Positions 11,064 to 23,600 of a DNA stretch of 64,000 bases are shown here, in pieces. Position 1 is the stretch's first letter; each line of letters begins with the position of its first letter. Origin of the DNA: Nemertoderma westbladi (taxonomy: Eukaryota; Xenacoelomorpha; Nemertodermatida; Nemertodermatidae); contig JAUCBJ010000815.1 of the NCBI GenBank assembly GCA_032718475.1, positions 23,086 to 87,085 of the forward strand. Direction: 5' to 3'. Position numbers and translations under genes: made by a program. The notes beneath the pieces were generated by a model, which had not been told where the DNA came from, searched no databases, and saw only the letters and a list, made by a program, of their open reading frames with translations.

Positions 11064-12316
11064 ATGTAGCTGCGTAATGCAGTTGCAACGCAGCTGCATT
11101 ATATTATATGCAAAGATTATACATCCTGCAAGTTACATATTACATATATAATAAAACTGTGCCTGTTTGTCAACAAAATTGCACCTCCACAACTCCCTAT
11201 CACCCATCACATTTGCAAGATCATCCGCATCTTCAAGGCCCGTGTCCTTTATGAGGTTCTCATGAAAGGGCTGTCCACCATGCTTATGCACTGCATGGGG
11301 CCGCCAAAGTACAAGATTATGCACTGGCTGGTCCTCACAGCAAAAGCAATGTCAAAGTGGAGGTTGTTCAGTTCAAGTGTTAAGCTTAAGGGGGGGGGGG
11401 GGGGGGGGGGTACACCATTTTCGGACAACTCTTCGATTTATCACTCTCAGCGTTTCAAAATTGTTTGGTTTTGGCTAAAATTTGGCATATAGGTGCCTAA
11501 GATGCTATTCTACATGACAGGTCAGAATTTTTGTTTTTTTTTTCGCTATTTAATATTAGTTAATACTAGTTAACAATTAAAAAAACTTGGTTGCGCTTAA
11601 AACCTTAAGGCTTTTACAGTTTTGAATCTAATCACATGAAAGTTTTTTTATATGATAGATCAAAGATGGGGCAACATAACTATCAGGCGAAATTTTGTAA
11701 AAATAATTTTGCACCGCTAGGTTGCGCTGAAAATTTATGCTAATTTTTAGGTTTTTTATAAATAGTATTAAAGTTTATTAACAAAAAATTTCGAAAAGTT
11801 GTCTGATACTTTTATGAAGGGTGGCTATCTAGACACCTACGGGAAGTTTCAGACTAATTACTCAAAAATTGTAGAAGTAGTAGGGTTTTGAAGTTGACAA
11901 TTTCATATAAAAAATATTTGGAGATAATCGACCTTTCATTATACATAGTAATAGTAATTTAATAGGATTCCCTAAATGGAAATTTACATAACTTGAAAAC
12001 TAAAAGAGTTATTAAATAGCGGTTTTCAGATTTGGAAACACCAGTCAATGGTGCATTCTATAGACCATAAAAAAATTTCGACATATTTTGGACCAAAATG
12101 GTGTACCCCCCCCCCCCCCCCCCCCCCCTTAAGGATACTAATGAAATACATCTAATGTTGTATAGAGTCTGATTCGAGATGTGTTCATCATACTTGACAC
12201 AATCCGGTGCAGCATTCTTGTGTAAGTGCTATCCAGAGATTTGATAGCCTCTGCAGTTACACCCAGCATGGACTCCCATAAAGAGAACTGGTACTAGTAC
12301 TGCCATAAATAATGGT
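11064..12316 (-). mobile_element. LINE copy 2, decayed, split by a MITE
   Basis: Plus-strand 11064-11389 matches the 3' end of LINE copy 1, including the gcagctgcatt terminal palindrome region and the GDRELWRCNF-coding part. The homology resumes at 12129-12316, covering the next upstream part of the LINE. The 739 bp between them are a separate TTAA-flanked element. Many substitutions and indels show that this copy is older than copies 1, 4 and 5. Confidence 0.75.
11390..12128. mobile_element. TTAA-flanked MITE with poly-G/poly-C ends
   Basis: The left end is a run of 21 G followed by tacaccatttt. The right end is aaaatggtgta followed by a long C run, its inverted copy. TTAA lies on both sides (11386-11389 and 12129-12132), and the insertion interrupts LINE copy 2 at one point. 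No coding capacity is seen. A partial internal copy lies at 33938-34375. Confidence 0.8.
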
Positions 12317-12468
12317 CTCAGGTCTTTATATCCCAGGGGTCTTTATATCCCAAGGGTCTTTATATCCCACCCTAAAAAATGGGTCTTTATATCCCAAGGG
12401 TCTTTATATCCCAGGGGTCGTTATATCCCACTTCTAAACTAAAATCGGGTCTTTATATCCCAGGGGTC
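12317..12468. repeat. Minisatellite of GGGTCTTTATATCCCA units
   Basis: Several copies of a 16-17-bp unit, gggtctttatatccca, run up to the left edge of the hairpin at 12469. The same unit appears inverted within that hairpin. Confidence 0.8.
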
Positions 12469-12599
12469 TTCTCCCAGAATAACTGGTAGGATATAAAGCA
12501 CCCTGGGATATAAAGACCCTTAGGATATAAAGACTCTTTATATCCCAAGGGTCTTTATATCCCAGGGGGCTTTATATCCCACCAGTTATTCTGGGAGAA
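12469..12599. repeat. 131-bp near-perfect hairpin
   Basis: The arms (12473-12521 and 12547-12595) are 49-bp inverted copies with only a couple of mismatches, extended by ttct/agaa outside. The 25-bp loop is itself a palindrome of ggatataaag/ctttatatcc. The entire block can fold back on itself. Confidence 0.85.
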
Positions 12600-13127
12600 T
12601 AAATTCTTTGGCGGGAAATTCAAACTTGTGGTGGTAGCACTGCTGTACAGTACTACTTACAGTACATGTAGTAAACTATTTACTGCCACACTGGAAGTAG
12701 CCTATCATGACTAGGGGTTAAGTGACTGTATAGTGATAAGTAAAGTATATGGTAAGTGATAGTTAGGGTTAAATGACTGTTTTAATTATGGTTTGTGCCG
12801 GACCAACACTAACCAAAAAAACAATCCAATATCCAGTCAAAGTACAGAAGTACGGTAGGCCTACTGCAGTATACTGACCTATTGCAGTACTGTACGGTAA
12901 CTCAATAGAACAAAAATAGGTAAAATGATTAAAGTTAACCGTAAGTTTCCGAGACCTTAAGATTCATAGAACATACAGTAATCAACCACAATAATGAATA
13001 AGAATGGTGCTGAATATGTGTGTCGTCACCCTGAAGCCAACCAACAAAATCAGGACGCCATACCATAACGTAGGACCCCAATTTGAGTGACAGAAATCAC
13101 TTGGGAGGTCTATATAATATGTGGGGC
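12600..13127. other. Non-coding
   Basis: No gene is seen. The stretch contains many gtac/tacggta phrases and nothing I can name. Confidence 0.5.
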
Positions 13128-13345
13128 GAGCCACGAAGTGAGTGAGCCTTAGCGTAGGGGTACCATTAATCAACCTGTCGTTCTGTCGTTCTGTCGCGTT
13201 TTTTTTCAGTATTTTATTTTAAACGTTAATAACTCGGCCAATCCTTGATGAAATTTATCCAAACTTGGTACACATGCAGTTTGGCAATAGTTTGAAAATT
13301 TTCCAAGTAGAATTTGCGTGGGGCCTTCGTGCAGCATCAGTGTAA
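13128..13345 (+). repeat. Dispersed repeat (GTGGGGCGAGCCACGAAG family)
   Basis: The best-preserved member in this window: it starts gtggggcgagccacgaagtg, has duplicated tcgttctgtcgttctgtc, then atccaaacttggtacacatg, and ends near gcgtggggccttcgtgcagc. Confidence 0.6.
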
Positions 13346-14017
13346 CTGTTATTGCAGTTATAATAAATTTATTTATCCAAATTTAAAATGCGTTAAATTA
13401 TTATTACTGTAGGATAAATCAGCTGGGTTTCTGACAAATTGTTCAATAAATGGGGGCTGTCTGCCAATCTGCATGTACGGTACCATGTGTACCGGTACTG
13501 TCAGGCTGTACTCAATCCCTGAATCGAGAATCCTGCAATCAGTCAATACTGCAATACTGGTCAGCCGGTACCATACACTGCAGACATGCCATATCATGTA
13601 ATCTAATTTAACATGGCAACCCTTGCGGTGATTATAGTTTAGGCCTAATTAGCCCAGTACCGGCACCGGTAATAATAATATAATAGTTTAGATAGTTACC
13701 GCTAATCATTCAGTCATTGCTGCATTGGCACGGTACACCGTATTGCTGTACTGCTGTTGTAGTGCGCACCGTAGGTACCACCTTACTATCGTTACCGGCT
13801 GACCGGTGGCAACTAGCACTTCAGTACAGCATTGCACTTGCACAGCAACAGCACTACCGGCGATACACAGGTTGGAATTTATGTAGAGTTTGCTCAACAG
13901 TAGAGATATAAAATAGTTATCTAAATTATATATATTACTATTGACAAGTATTGAAATATATACCGTTATTCGTGTTATCAGTATTTGCAACATCTGACAT
14001 TGAAGAGGTGAGAGAAG
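13346..14017. other. Non-coding, TACCGGTA-rich
   Basis: No gene. The palindrome accggt and its variants occur repeatedly (for example near 13489, 13500, 13660, 13800). It leads into the coding-like stretch that starts at 14018. Confidence 0.45.
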
Positions 14018-14175
14018 ATGAATACCGGCACTCAACAAAACCAACGCTTATCACAGGTCGGTATGGTTACCTCGAAACCGGCGCGACTGTCCACTCGAAT
14101 ACAACTTCAAAACACAAACGCCAACAATAAACTGAAAGCGAATCGAACGTCTTCAGAAGAATCTGTCATTGGGAC
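14018..14175 (+). pseudogene. 5' part of a coding-like stretch interrupted by the BEL insertion
   Basis: An ATG at 14018 opens a basic, low-complexity frame that runs to the insertion point at 14175. Across the empty site (one gggac removed) this frame would continue into 32886-33045. A second, overlapping frame that opens after a stop near 14130 would also continue, through a Cys-x2-Cys...Cys-x2-Cys motif at 32886-33080. The second frame looks more protein-like. Whether this was a host gene or another element is unknown. Confidence 0.35.
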
Positions 14176-15330
14176 TGTAAAAGCTTTTGCGTAATTAACC
14201 GGTTATTTTTCCTTAAAGTACTCTGTAGTTGGTTTGCCAGGCATAAAAAGGCCGTGTCCTTGCTGTACTGGTGTTTTAGAGGACATAAAAGTCATTTCTT
14301 CTGTATTTGTACTTTAGAGGACATAATCCGCAATCTCGTGACGCGATAAGCTAGATACTCTTGAAAACAGTGTCGCTACCATGACGACGGCTAACAGCTG
14401 ATATTGCCACGTCGACATTTCTTTGTTTCTTTGTTCTCTCGTTGTTCGGTTGACCAATCAGAGCGTTTTTTGTCTCTGTGTTGGAGGTGGATACAGAACT
14501 CAGTAGTTCAGTGTTATGTTTTTGCCCAGAGCCTAAGAACACCAGCTTTTGGCACCTCCGTGTTTCAGTCTTTAGTCTTACATTAGTAGGCTTAATTATA
14601 GAACGTATATCTGTTAACAAACGAGTTACCGAGTTAGTCACTCACTTAATAATCATTTATACCTTAACTTTACTGCTTTTACTGTCGGTTATTCATTATA
14701 TTGGTTGATGAAATATTATATCGGAATACTGATCAATAGTCAGATACCCCACCTTCTTGATATACTAAAGGTTAGAGAGACCGGTTACAGATAAACGATT
14801 GCGACCTATGTTAAGTGGTTTGAAGTGAATCTAATGCTATTTCATATGCCCGACATAAATTGTATGTTGCTCTCTTTATACGTGACCAAATTTAGTGAAG
14901 GTCGGCAGATTAGTGTGCAGTATTGTGCAGCATTGTGTATGATTGTAACTGATAACAGAGCATCTCCTAAAGAATGCGCCATATACGTGAATCTATAGCC
15001 TTTTCGTTGTGTCTAGTTTAAGTCATAACTCTGTTTACATATTTAGAGCGCCACGCCCTAAAGGAACTGTTAATATTTCCCGAAAGTGAATAATATTTGT
15101 CAGAGATTATATATTACGATCAGTCGAATAATATGGTAGGCTTATACCATCAATCATTAAGCTTCCGAATTCAGTCTCCCGGGTATATCCAGCGGGTGAA
15201 TGATTGCGCATAGACTGGCTTCGGCTAATGTAGTGTATCAAATACTCGTCATAGGCTAAAGACTATATATCATCTAAAAGACATCCTAATTTGGCAGGTT
15301 AAACTGTCAAAGGTCTTAAAAGCGCAAACA
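14176..15330 (+). repeat. 5' LTR of the giant BEL element
   Basis: 1155 bp with TG...CA ends. It differs from the 3' LTR at seven positions (for example in ttattttt/ttattttc, accagc/accggc, cccgaaag/cccaaaag and three changes near 15124-15146). The LTR would provide promoter and polyadenylation signals. Its open frames occur equally in the other LTR and are not genes. Confidence 0.95.
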
Positions 15331-15440
15331 ATAACAGATATTTGGTTCTGATTGCGGTGTAGGCAATAAATACAGTTTAATATTGTTTTGGTAAAAACAA
15401 TAACAGATATTGCTTCTGGATTGCGGTGTAAGCAATCAAG
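15329..15440 (+). repeat. 69-bp duplication at the LTR/leader junction
   Basis: The stretch caataacagatattt...gcggtgtaggcaat starting at 15329 is repeated in diverged form from 15398. It covers the place where the primer-binding site should lie; a TGG at 15343 is the only candidate start and I cannot match it to a tRNA. The element therefore carries two versions of its putative PBS region. Confidence 0.6.
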
Positions 15441-15689
15441 TCTAAAGTACCGGTACCGGTCGAACGGTAACCTGCACTGCTGTAAGCAGTAGGCCTGACT
15501 GCCTGATCATCCGAACCGGTACTTACGGTACAGGTACAGCAGTATTATTCGATTGTGGTATTGTATACCGGTAGGCTGTTTAAGACTGTACACCCCTTGT
15601 TTCTTTTGGAGCTTACTTATTTCTGTCAGTTTTATTTATTTGTAGGCCAGTATTGAGCAGAAGGCGTGTAAGCCTGCTCAGATTGTACA

Positions 15690-16267
15690 GATAATTTGTA
15701 GGCTTGACTGTTGTCTAACTGTTGTTAAGTCTGAACGGATTGCAGTGTGTGTAGAGCATCTGTCCGATGAAGTGCTAGTTAGGAAAGTAGGGGCTTCAAG
15801 TGCTGTGAGGTAAACCCCCTGTGAAAGAATAAGTCGTACTACTGGGTTAGAACGCATACTAACTAATCATTTCGGAGTCTGCATATACTGTAGTGTATTT
15901 GGGCTTGATAGTAGTCTGCCATCGTTCGGTCTGTACTTTGTTTGTGTAGTCTGTACGGGTAGCGTATAATTTTATTTAGATAATTTGTAGGCTGGATAGT
16001 TGTCTGGCTGTTGTTGGGTTTGAGGAAATTTCGGTGTGTGTAGAGCATCTGTCCGATAAAGTGCTAAGTTAGGAAAGTAGGGGCTTCAAGTGCTGTGAGG
16101 TAAACCCCCTGTGAAAGAATAAGTCGTACTACTGGGTTAGAACGCATACTAACTAATCATTTCGGAGTCTGCATATACCGTAGTTTGTTTAGGCTTGATA
16201 GTAGTCTGTCAGTATTTGGTCTGCATTTTGTTTGAGTAGTTGTACGCGTAGCGTAATATTTATTATT
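15690..16267 (+). repeat. 289-bp tandem duplication in the leader
   Basis: Two copies in direct tandem (15690-15978 and 15979-16267). The central part from gtagagcatctgtccgat through ggagtctgcatata is almost identical, while the outer parts have diverged. Confidence 0.8.
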
Positions 16268-17214
16268 CAGAGTTTATGCTATTATTCGCAACATTCATTC
16301 CCCAAGTTTATTCCTACAGTAATTGTGTTTGTTATACATACCGTTATAGTTAAACTAACCCCGGTACTACATCAGGGCTGCTCGGCGTAGGTAAAGACTG
16401 GAGATTTTATGCTTTGGTCACTCCGGCAGATACCGTGGTTCTTTTAGCTGTTCAAGTATTTTTAACTACTGATTATTTGTTGTACAAGTACTTGTACCTA
16501 ATTTAGGGTTTAGTGTACAGTACTTTCCGAAGGTGATTAGTGTGTAGGCAGTATATTTGTGTTGTAAAGTGGTTAATAGGCACGTTGGTTCTGGTAGACC
16601 GCGGTAATTAATCTCTAGGTAGGAACACTCCGTGATACATAACGTAGTACCTATAGCGATACGGCTATAGGTCGTCAGACGGTGGTATTTTTCCTATCTG
16701 GACAGCGCAGTATATTTACTACTACTTATTATTTTCAAATACCGTAGTAACCTGTCCGTTGTAATAACCAGATATTCTAACCCTTTGTTAGGCTGGTTAG
16801 TAGACTTCTTGTAAAATTACCCTAAAAAATTTGTATTTGTGTATTTGTAATTAAATTTTTGTGTTTATTTAGAGATTGTAATCTCAACCCGAATTGTACG
16901 TAATTTGTAGTGTTAAGTAACTTAGGTAAATTAGAATTATTTGTTTTAGTGTCTAACAAGTAGCACTCCACTGAGAGCGCACAGCTTATGTGTAGTGACT
17001 CCCCCAGAAATAATAACATTTATTTCAAACATTGACAAAAACCCATTTCAACGGGTATATATATATTATAAATCAACTCAAACGATTTATAAATAGTAGG
17101 CCTGCCATACAACAATTAGGTCTCAATATCAGTTGGACTACTGCTTAAATAACGGTAATAAAGTAAGTTAAAGTAACCAAGTAACCCTTAAAATTCAGAA
17201 ATTCAATTATTTAA

Positions 17215-17470
17215 AATAATTGATATACCGGTATTTACAATAGGCTTATTATCTTTATTTTCATAAACTAGGCTGAAATCATACCGGTATTCTGTAATTA
17301 ATTTTAGTTAATAATTATACTTATATATACTATAAGTGTAAACTGCATACCGGTATCCACAATAGGCCTATTATATATTTATATATTTGTGCTGAAATCA
17401 TACCGGTATTCTGTAATTAATTCTAGTTACTAATAATACTTATATATACTATACGCATACCGGTATTCTA
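17215..17470 (+). repeat. Tandem TACCGGTA repeats upstream of Gag
   Basis: Two direct copies, about 118 bp apart, of a unit with ccggtattctgtaattaatt and cttatatatacta, followed by a partial third. Confidence 0.65.
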
Positions 17471-17601
17471 ATATTATATATATATCACGCTACACTGAGT
17501 AGCAGTATCGGTAATTAATTATTAGGCTAGCAGTTAATGCTGAATTACTAGACTTGCTTAGACTGTAATATAGCAGTAGGCATTCAACTGTGCAAACAAA
17601 T

Positions 17602-20600
17602 ATGTCTGATACTAAGCAGAACCTGTCAGACAGTTTATTAGATGTAACTATCTGCGACTCAGATAAGGGTGTAGAACCGTCTACACCTAAGTTCAGTTCA
17701 CCTCCCACTGTGAGGAAGGTCATCCCTCCAGTAGTAATAACAGAACCTAGGCTGGTCCAACACCATAGGTCTATCATAGGCACTCGAGCCCAGGTCAAGC
17801 GGGACCAAGAAGCAGCGGAACAGCAACAACCCGCGAGCCAAGAACTTATTTCTCAGCGGCCCAACAGCTCCAGTAGTGAGGATACTGTAGAGCTGACACC
17901 CGAGCACGGAGCAAAGATAACGGATGTGGTTTATTCGGATCCCCTTCTCATCCTTCCTGCAGCCGTACTCACTAGGATATTGATCGCGGTGGAAGAACAC
18001 CAGATCGATTGGGCGAGAAGTAAGCGATCGACTAAAGATAGTTATGCGGGATACACAAAGGAAGAACTGAAACCTATTGTCGAGTCGCAATGGAACTTCC
18101 CCGGACCCGGACTCCCGTTTGATTTATCAGAAGCTGCCTGGGAAGACATACACCGGATGGGAGTAGCCAAGGAAACCATCGATCCAGCTGTGTGGAAGAG
18201 GTCCGCAGCCGGATACACACAGGGATTCTTCAGCTCTATGGAGCGAGTAAAAGAACAACTGTTTCAACAACCTCAAGGACCTCAAGAGCAGGGACAACTG
18301 CTATATCAAGTTAGAGAAAGAATTCTGCGAATTAGGCTAATCTTATCGGCCTTTGAGGAGGCTTCTAAAAGAAGACAAGACACGTCGTTGCAAGTTGCCG
18401 TAAAGACTTGGTTTCAGCGGGTGAGTCTCCAGGTTCAAGGAACAGCTCAGTGGAAAGCTCAGCTGGAGGAGCGCTCAACCCATGGAGAATCAACAGACGC
18501 TACTTTTTCCCAAGTGGAAAGTGAAGCGACGGCAGAGAAACCGCATAAGAGGGATGCCATTGACATCTATCTGTCAGACTATCAACGTTTTTTAGGTGAT
18601 GAAGAGTTGAGGAGAAGGTTAGAGGGGCTTAGCCCTAATAGTGAAGGAGCCCAGCGTGTGTTGGACGCAATCGATGTGGATAGGTTAGCTGCGAACCAAG
18701 CTAAATTCAATGAAAGCATCCGCATAGCTAAGGTTCAAGAAGAACAAGTAAAGAAAAAACGTATAGAAGATAGAAAGACAGCAGCAGCAGCAGTGGCAGC
18801 GGCAGAAGCGGAACGAAAAGCGGCAGAAGTGGATAGAAAAGCGGCAGAGGCAGCGGCAGAGGCAAAAGCGGCAGCGGCAGAGGCAAAAGCGGCAGCTGCA
18901 GCAGTAGAAGCCGAAAGAAAGGCGGCCGAAGCGGAAAGAAAAGTGGCAGCAGCAGAAGCGGAAAGAAAGGCGGCCGAAGCGGAAAGAAAAATAGCAGTGG
19001 CAGAAGCAGAACGGAGGGCATCTGAAGAGACAACCCAACTAGAGTTGGAAAATCTTCAAGAGAGACAAGACAACTTTAATAAACAGTTAACAGCTAGTAA
19101 TATGCAGATGATGAATCGATCTACTCCCAAAAGACAAGGTTATACATCATCTGAGGAAGGCGATACCACCGACACTGAAGGCAAAGGAAATAGATCTCAC
19201 CTAAGCAGACGTAAAAGAACATCCCACCGTCAGAAATTGCCTGATTTGCCTCCAGCTGTTCGAAGGCAACTAAATAACACCAACTTAGGTAGTACAGAAC
19301 CCACAGACCAAATAATTACAATAGAGAGACTCCCTACTATAGTAGATGAGCCTGAAATAATTAGGCCTGTTCCCGAAGCCACCCTTTCGGTGGTAGAGAC
19401 ACCTGTACTCCCTGAACCTACCTCTAAATTCCCTTTGCACAGTACCAAGCTACCTGTGCCCAGCAGAACAGCCCATGAGACAGTTCATGCCCTGGACTCC
19501 GAGCGAAATATTCATGATTTGTCGCCCGTTGTCCCTCGTCCGCCCGCTACAACGTTGGCAAATCCCGCTTCGGCGGTCGAATGGGTGGATGAGAGACGAC
19601 GGGGGATGGATCTCCTGCTCGGACAGATGCAGGAGACCGTTCAGCAATTCAAGGGCACAGTAAGGGAAAGTAGGCTAGAGTTGCAAGAAGTGCAGCAAAG
19701 TATCGCGCTAGAACGCGATAAATTAGTAAATACACAAAAGGGTATACCACCACCCCCTGTAACAATGTGTCAACCTGTTAGGTCTGAAGTATCTCATGCG
19801 CAAGGTGTGGAGCCTACACGCATCTATACTGCTAGCGAAGTAGAAACTCCTATAGTGAACCCTATTAAGGGTAATTATAGACCTGTTGATAATGATATTC
19901 CCTATAGACCGGATCATAATCCGAGAAATTTATATACTGATAACTCGATATTAAATAACACGATGGCCCAAGAAAGTTTTACGCGTCAAATGGCTAGAAC
20001 CGAAGCCCGGCAAGCGGTAAAGGTGGGAGAGATCGTCAAGTTCAATGGAGATGAGATGAAATGGTTACCTTTTAATGAATATTACAAAGATAACATACAG
20101 AACTCTGTGCTATCAAATGGAGAGAAACTTAGATTCCTCATCGAGTGCTTGGAAGGATCTCCCAAGTTAATGGCGTTAAAGTTTATTGGACATCCAGACG
20201 GATTAAGACAAGTTTGGGATACACTAAACATCAGGTATGGTAATAGGAATAACATATCTGGGTATTTGTATGCAAAGTTGGTAGCGCCCCGAAAGTTTAT
20301 TAGCAGCGGAATTATAGAGTTTTCCGATGAGATTCAGGAGATCTGTAGACAATTAGATTGGCTAGGTAAGTCTCATGAGTATCAGAATGCTATGGTTATT
20401 AGAGCAGTGGCTTCTACTTTACCGAAGGGTGGAGTAGGTACACGCTGGGATAAGAAAGTGTTATATATGATGGAACAACAACGACGAGACCCTACCATGG
20501 CTGATCTCATGTCATTCCTAGATGGAGAAGTGAAATTACAGCTCCTGAAACTGTCCAGAGAGAAGACACCGGAAAACAAGGTAAGTGAAAAACCCGTCGC

Positions 20601-23600
20601 TAGGAGAAAGGTAACACCAGTATGTTATACAGATGATGGCGAAAGCCAGACTTCTCAAGGAGAAGATAGCGGGAAAGACACTGACAGATCTTATTACGTA
20701 AATAAAATGCCTAAAGATCAGGTAAGTAAATTCAAGTCTCGAACAAATGACAGGAGAGAACAGGTAAGAAAAACTCCTCCTACGTCTCCCAAGAGAATTC
20801 AGGTGAGAAAGCCCGAAGAAAAAGCAAGTGTGCACAATGTTACGCAAAATAAGGTAAGTAACATCAAACCGAAATGTGCGCTATGTGATGGGACCCATCG
20901 CTTGAATATGTGTGATGAATTTCTAAAGAAATCATTAACTGAGAGACGTGAAGTCATGTGGGATAAGCGGTTGTGTTATAATTGCCTCAGACAAGGACAC
21001 CAACGGCGAACCTGTTACTCTGACACAAGATGTGCCAAGTGCGGTGCGAAACATCATATCTTGTTGCACACTGAATTCGAGCGAAATAGTCCGAGTCAGG
21101 TAAGTGATTCCGAACTACATGTCCAATTCAGTGATGTGAACGACACTGATCAATCTGAGATGGAAGGATTCTATACAGACGAGTTCTCCGACGAAAACGA
21201 ATCCTGTTACATGATAAATACCGCAGTGTATAGAGCACTCACTTATGAAAAAGATACAGACATTGACCTCACTCTAACTACTTCTGATCGACAGCCATCT
21301 TGGAAAGCGCCAACTTCCAATGTAGGGATTAGAGAATTTCCTGTGGTACAAGTAAGGGTCCACGGACCAAAAAGGAGTTATGTAGTGAACGCCCTCCTTG
21401 ACTCCGGTAGTACAGGAACATTCATCGACAAAGAGCTAGCCGAAGACATATTCGCTGGACAACCCAAGTTCCGAACTAAGCTAAACATGTCAGGGATTAT
21501 GCAGGTTTGGAAATCTACAGTAACAGCGGATTATTATATAGGTGCGTTGTCCACCCCCCAGGATGAACTAGGAGAACATAGTATAAGGTCAGTGAAAATG
21601 GTGGCTATAAAGAACTTCGCTACTACTCAAGCAGACCTTTATAATTGGGACGAGGATGAGAGCATCCAACATCTTAAGATACCTCGATTCCAGACTGATT
21701 ATCCTGGAGTGCAAATACTCATCGGCCAAAACGCGCATGAGGCGCTCGAGACATTGGAGAAACGGCCTGCTCAACCGCAGCCACTACAAACCTATGCGGT
21801 AAGAACTAGAGTAGGTTGGTACTTTACTGGCCCTTCCCGTAGAACTCTCATGGAAAGATTACCGAAAGATCAAGTATATCAAGTGCGAGAATGGGAAGTT
21901 GAGAACAGTGAGTTCGACGATCCAACTGAGGGAACTCCATACTCCTCAGACAACGACGATATACATCAACTTTTTGATGAGGAGAATGCCATCGATCTCC
22001 TTAAGGAAAGCGAGACTTGGCAAAATCAAGTGAACTTATGTCAACTTCTTCTCCCATCCGAGCGAGACGACTATAACGACGAGCTTAATGACGTCATTGA
22101 ACGTTATAATGCCAAGACTCGGGATGAACACGCCGTGAGATTCTTTACTCAAGAGGTCGTAGAGCCCAACTCCTACGATAAGGCCCTATCGGTGGAGGAA
22201 GAAAGAGCCAAGCAGATCCAAGTGACAACTACTCGTTTTCTTAAAGATCAAGGTAGATATGAGATCGGTCTTCCTTTCCGAAAGCGAGAACCAAAGTTCA
22301 TTAACAACAGACCTTTGGCAGAGAAAAGAATTGCTCAACTACATCGACGCCTTACGGCAAATTCTTCAGCTAAAGAAATGTATCAAACACAGTTGAAGAA
22401 GTTTATTAGCAAGGGATATGCGGAGCTAGTACCGGAAGAAACCCCTATAACTGAGAGAACGTATTACTTAACTCACCATTACGTTCCCAAACCCGGTAAA
22501 CCCCATGAAGTACGAGTGGTGTTTGACGGTTCCGCCCTTTATATGGGCCAATCTCTTAATTCTGAATTGTTACCCGGACCCAACTTACTCCAATCCTTGT
22601 TGGGAATACTATTAAGATTAAGACAATACTCCATTGCTTTCGCCTCAGATATAGAAGGCATGTTCTTACAAGTCAAAGCGCTGGATAGGGATCGAGATAG
22701 CCTACGATTTTTGTGGTGGCCTGAAGGAGACCTCAATAAGAAACCTGTGGAGTACTGGATGACCATCCAAGCCTTTGGGATAATCTCGAGCCCTTCAAAC
22801 GCCTGTTCTGTGGTGCGCACCACTGCGGATGACAACCGAGACGCCTTCTCTAAAGAAGTGATCGACAATATCAAACGAGACATCTACATGGACGATAATC
22901 TGAAGTCCCTTCCATCAGTAGAAGAAGCCATTGAGGTCGCTAAAGGAACGGTAGAATGCTTAAAGAAAGGAGGATTTCGATTAACTAAATTCACTAGCAA
23001 CTCCCGTGAGTTTCTGGAGTCGATCCCGGTAGAAGATCGAGGAACAAAAGACCTAGATCTAATAAAGGATGATCTCCCACAAACTAAGACCCTTGGTTTG
23101 AAATGGGACACAGAAAGAGATATCCTGTTTTTCCAATTAAAACAGCGAGATAATCCAGTTCGGACTAAACGGATATGTTTAAGTATCCTGAGCACTTATT
23201 TCGATCCATTGGGATTTATTAGCCCAGTTATATTAATCGCTCGGAGTTTAGTACAACAAATGTGGCTTGAAAACCACTCATGGGACGATCCACTTAAGGG
23301 AGAATTATTAAAAAGGTGGATGAAATGGGAAGAGTCTCTACCAGCCATCGAAAACTTTATAATTTCCCGTTCATATTTTGGTCATGTTCTCCCTACGTAT
23401 TCATATCAACTCCATGTGTTTGGAGACGCCAGCGATATGGGAATAGGTATAGTAGCCTACCTAAGAGTGGAAACTCCGGACGGAATCAAAGTCGCCTTGG
23501 TTACCTCTAAGGCATTGATAAACAACAAGTTGAAAGTTCCTCGAGCGGAGTTAAAAGCGGCTCTATACGCTACAGCCAACGGCCGGAATGTAACAGAATA

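Larger units (their letters stand above)
15331..17601 (+). other. Long leader of the BEL element
   Basis: About 2.26 kb between LTR and Gag-Pol without a long open frame. It contains the 69-bp junction duplication, a 289-bp tandem duplication (15690-16267) and a TACCGGTA-rich pair of about 120-bp repeats (17215-17470). A leader of this length could hold packaging signals or introns, but none can be shown. Confidence 0.6.

Noticed and set aside
14351-14641. 96-codon minus-strand frame, also present at 31901-32191
   Set aside because: It lies in the LTR and is present in both copies only because LTRs are duplicates; no protein similarity seen.
18685-19038. Minus-strand Cys/Phe-rich and Leu-rich frames
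   Set aside because: Antisense shadows of the Ala/Glu/Lys coiled coil of BEL Gag, whose biased codons leave all frames open.
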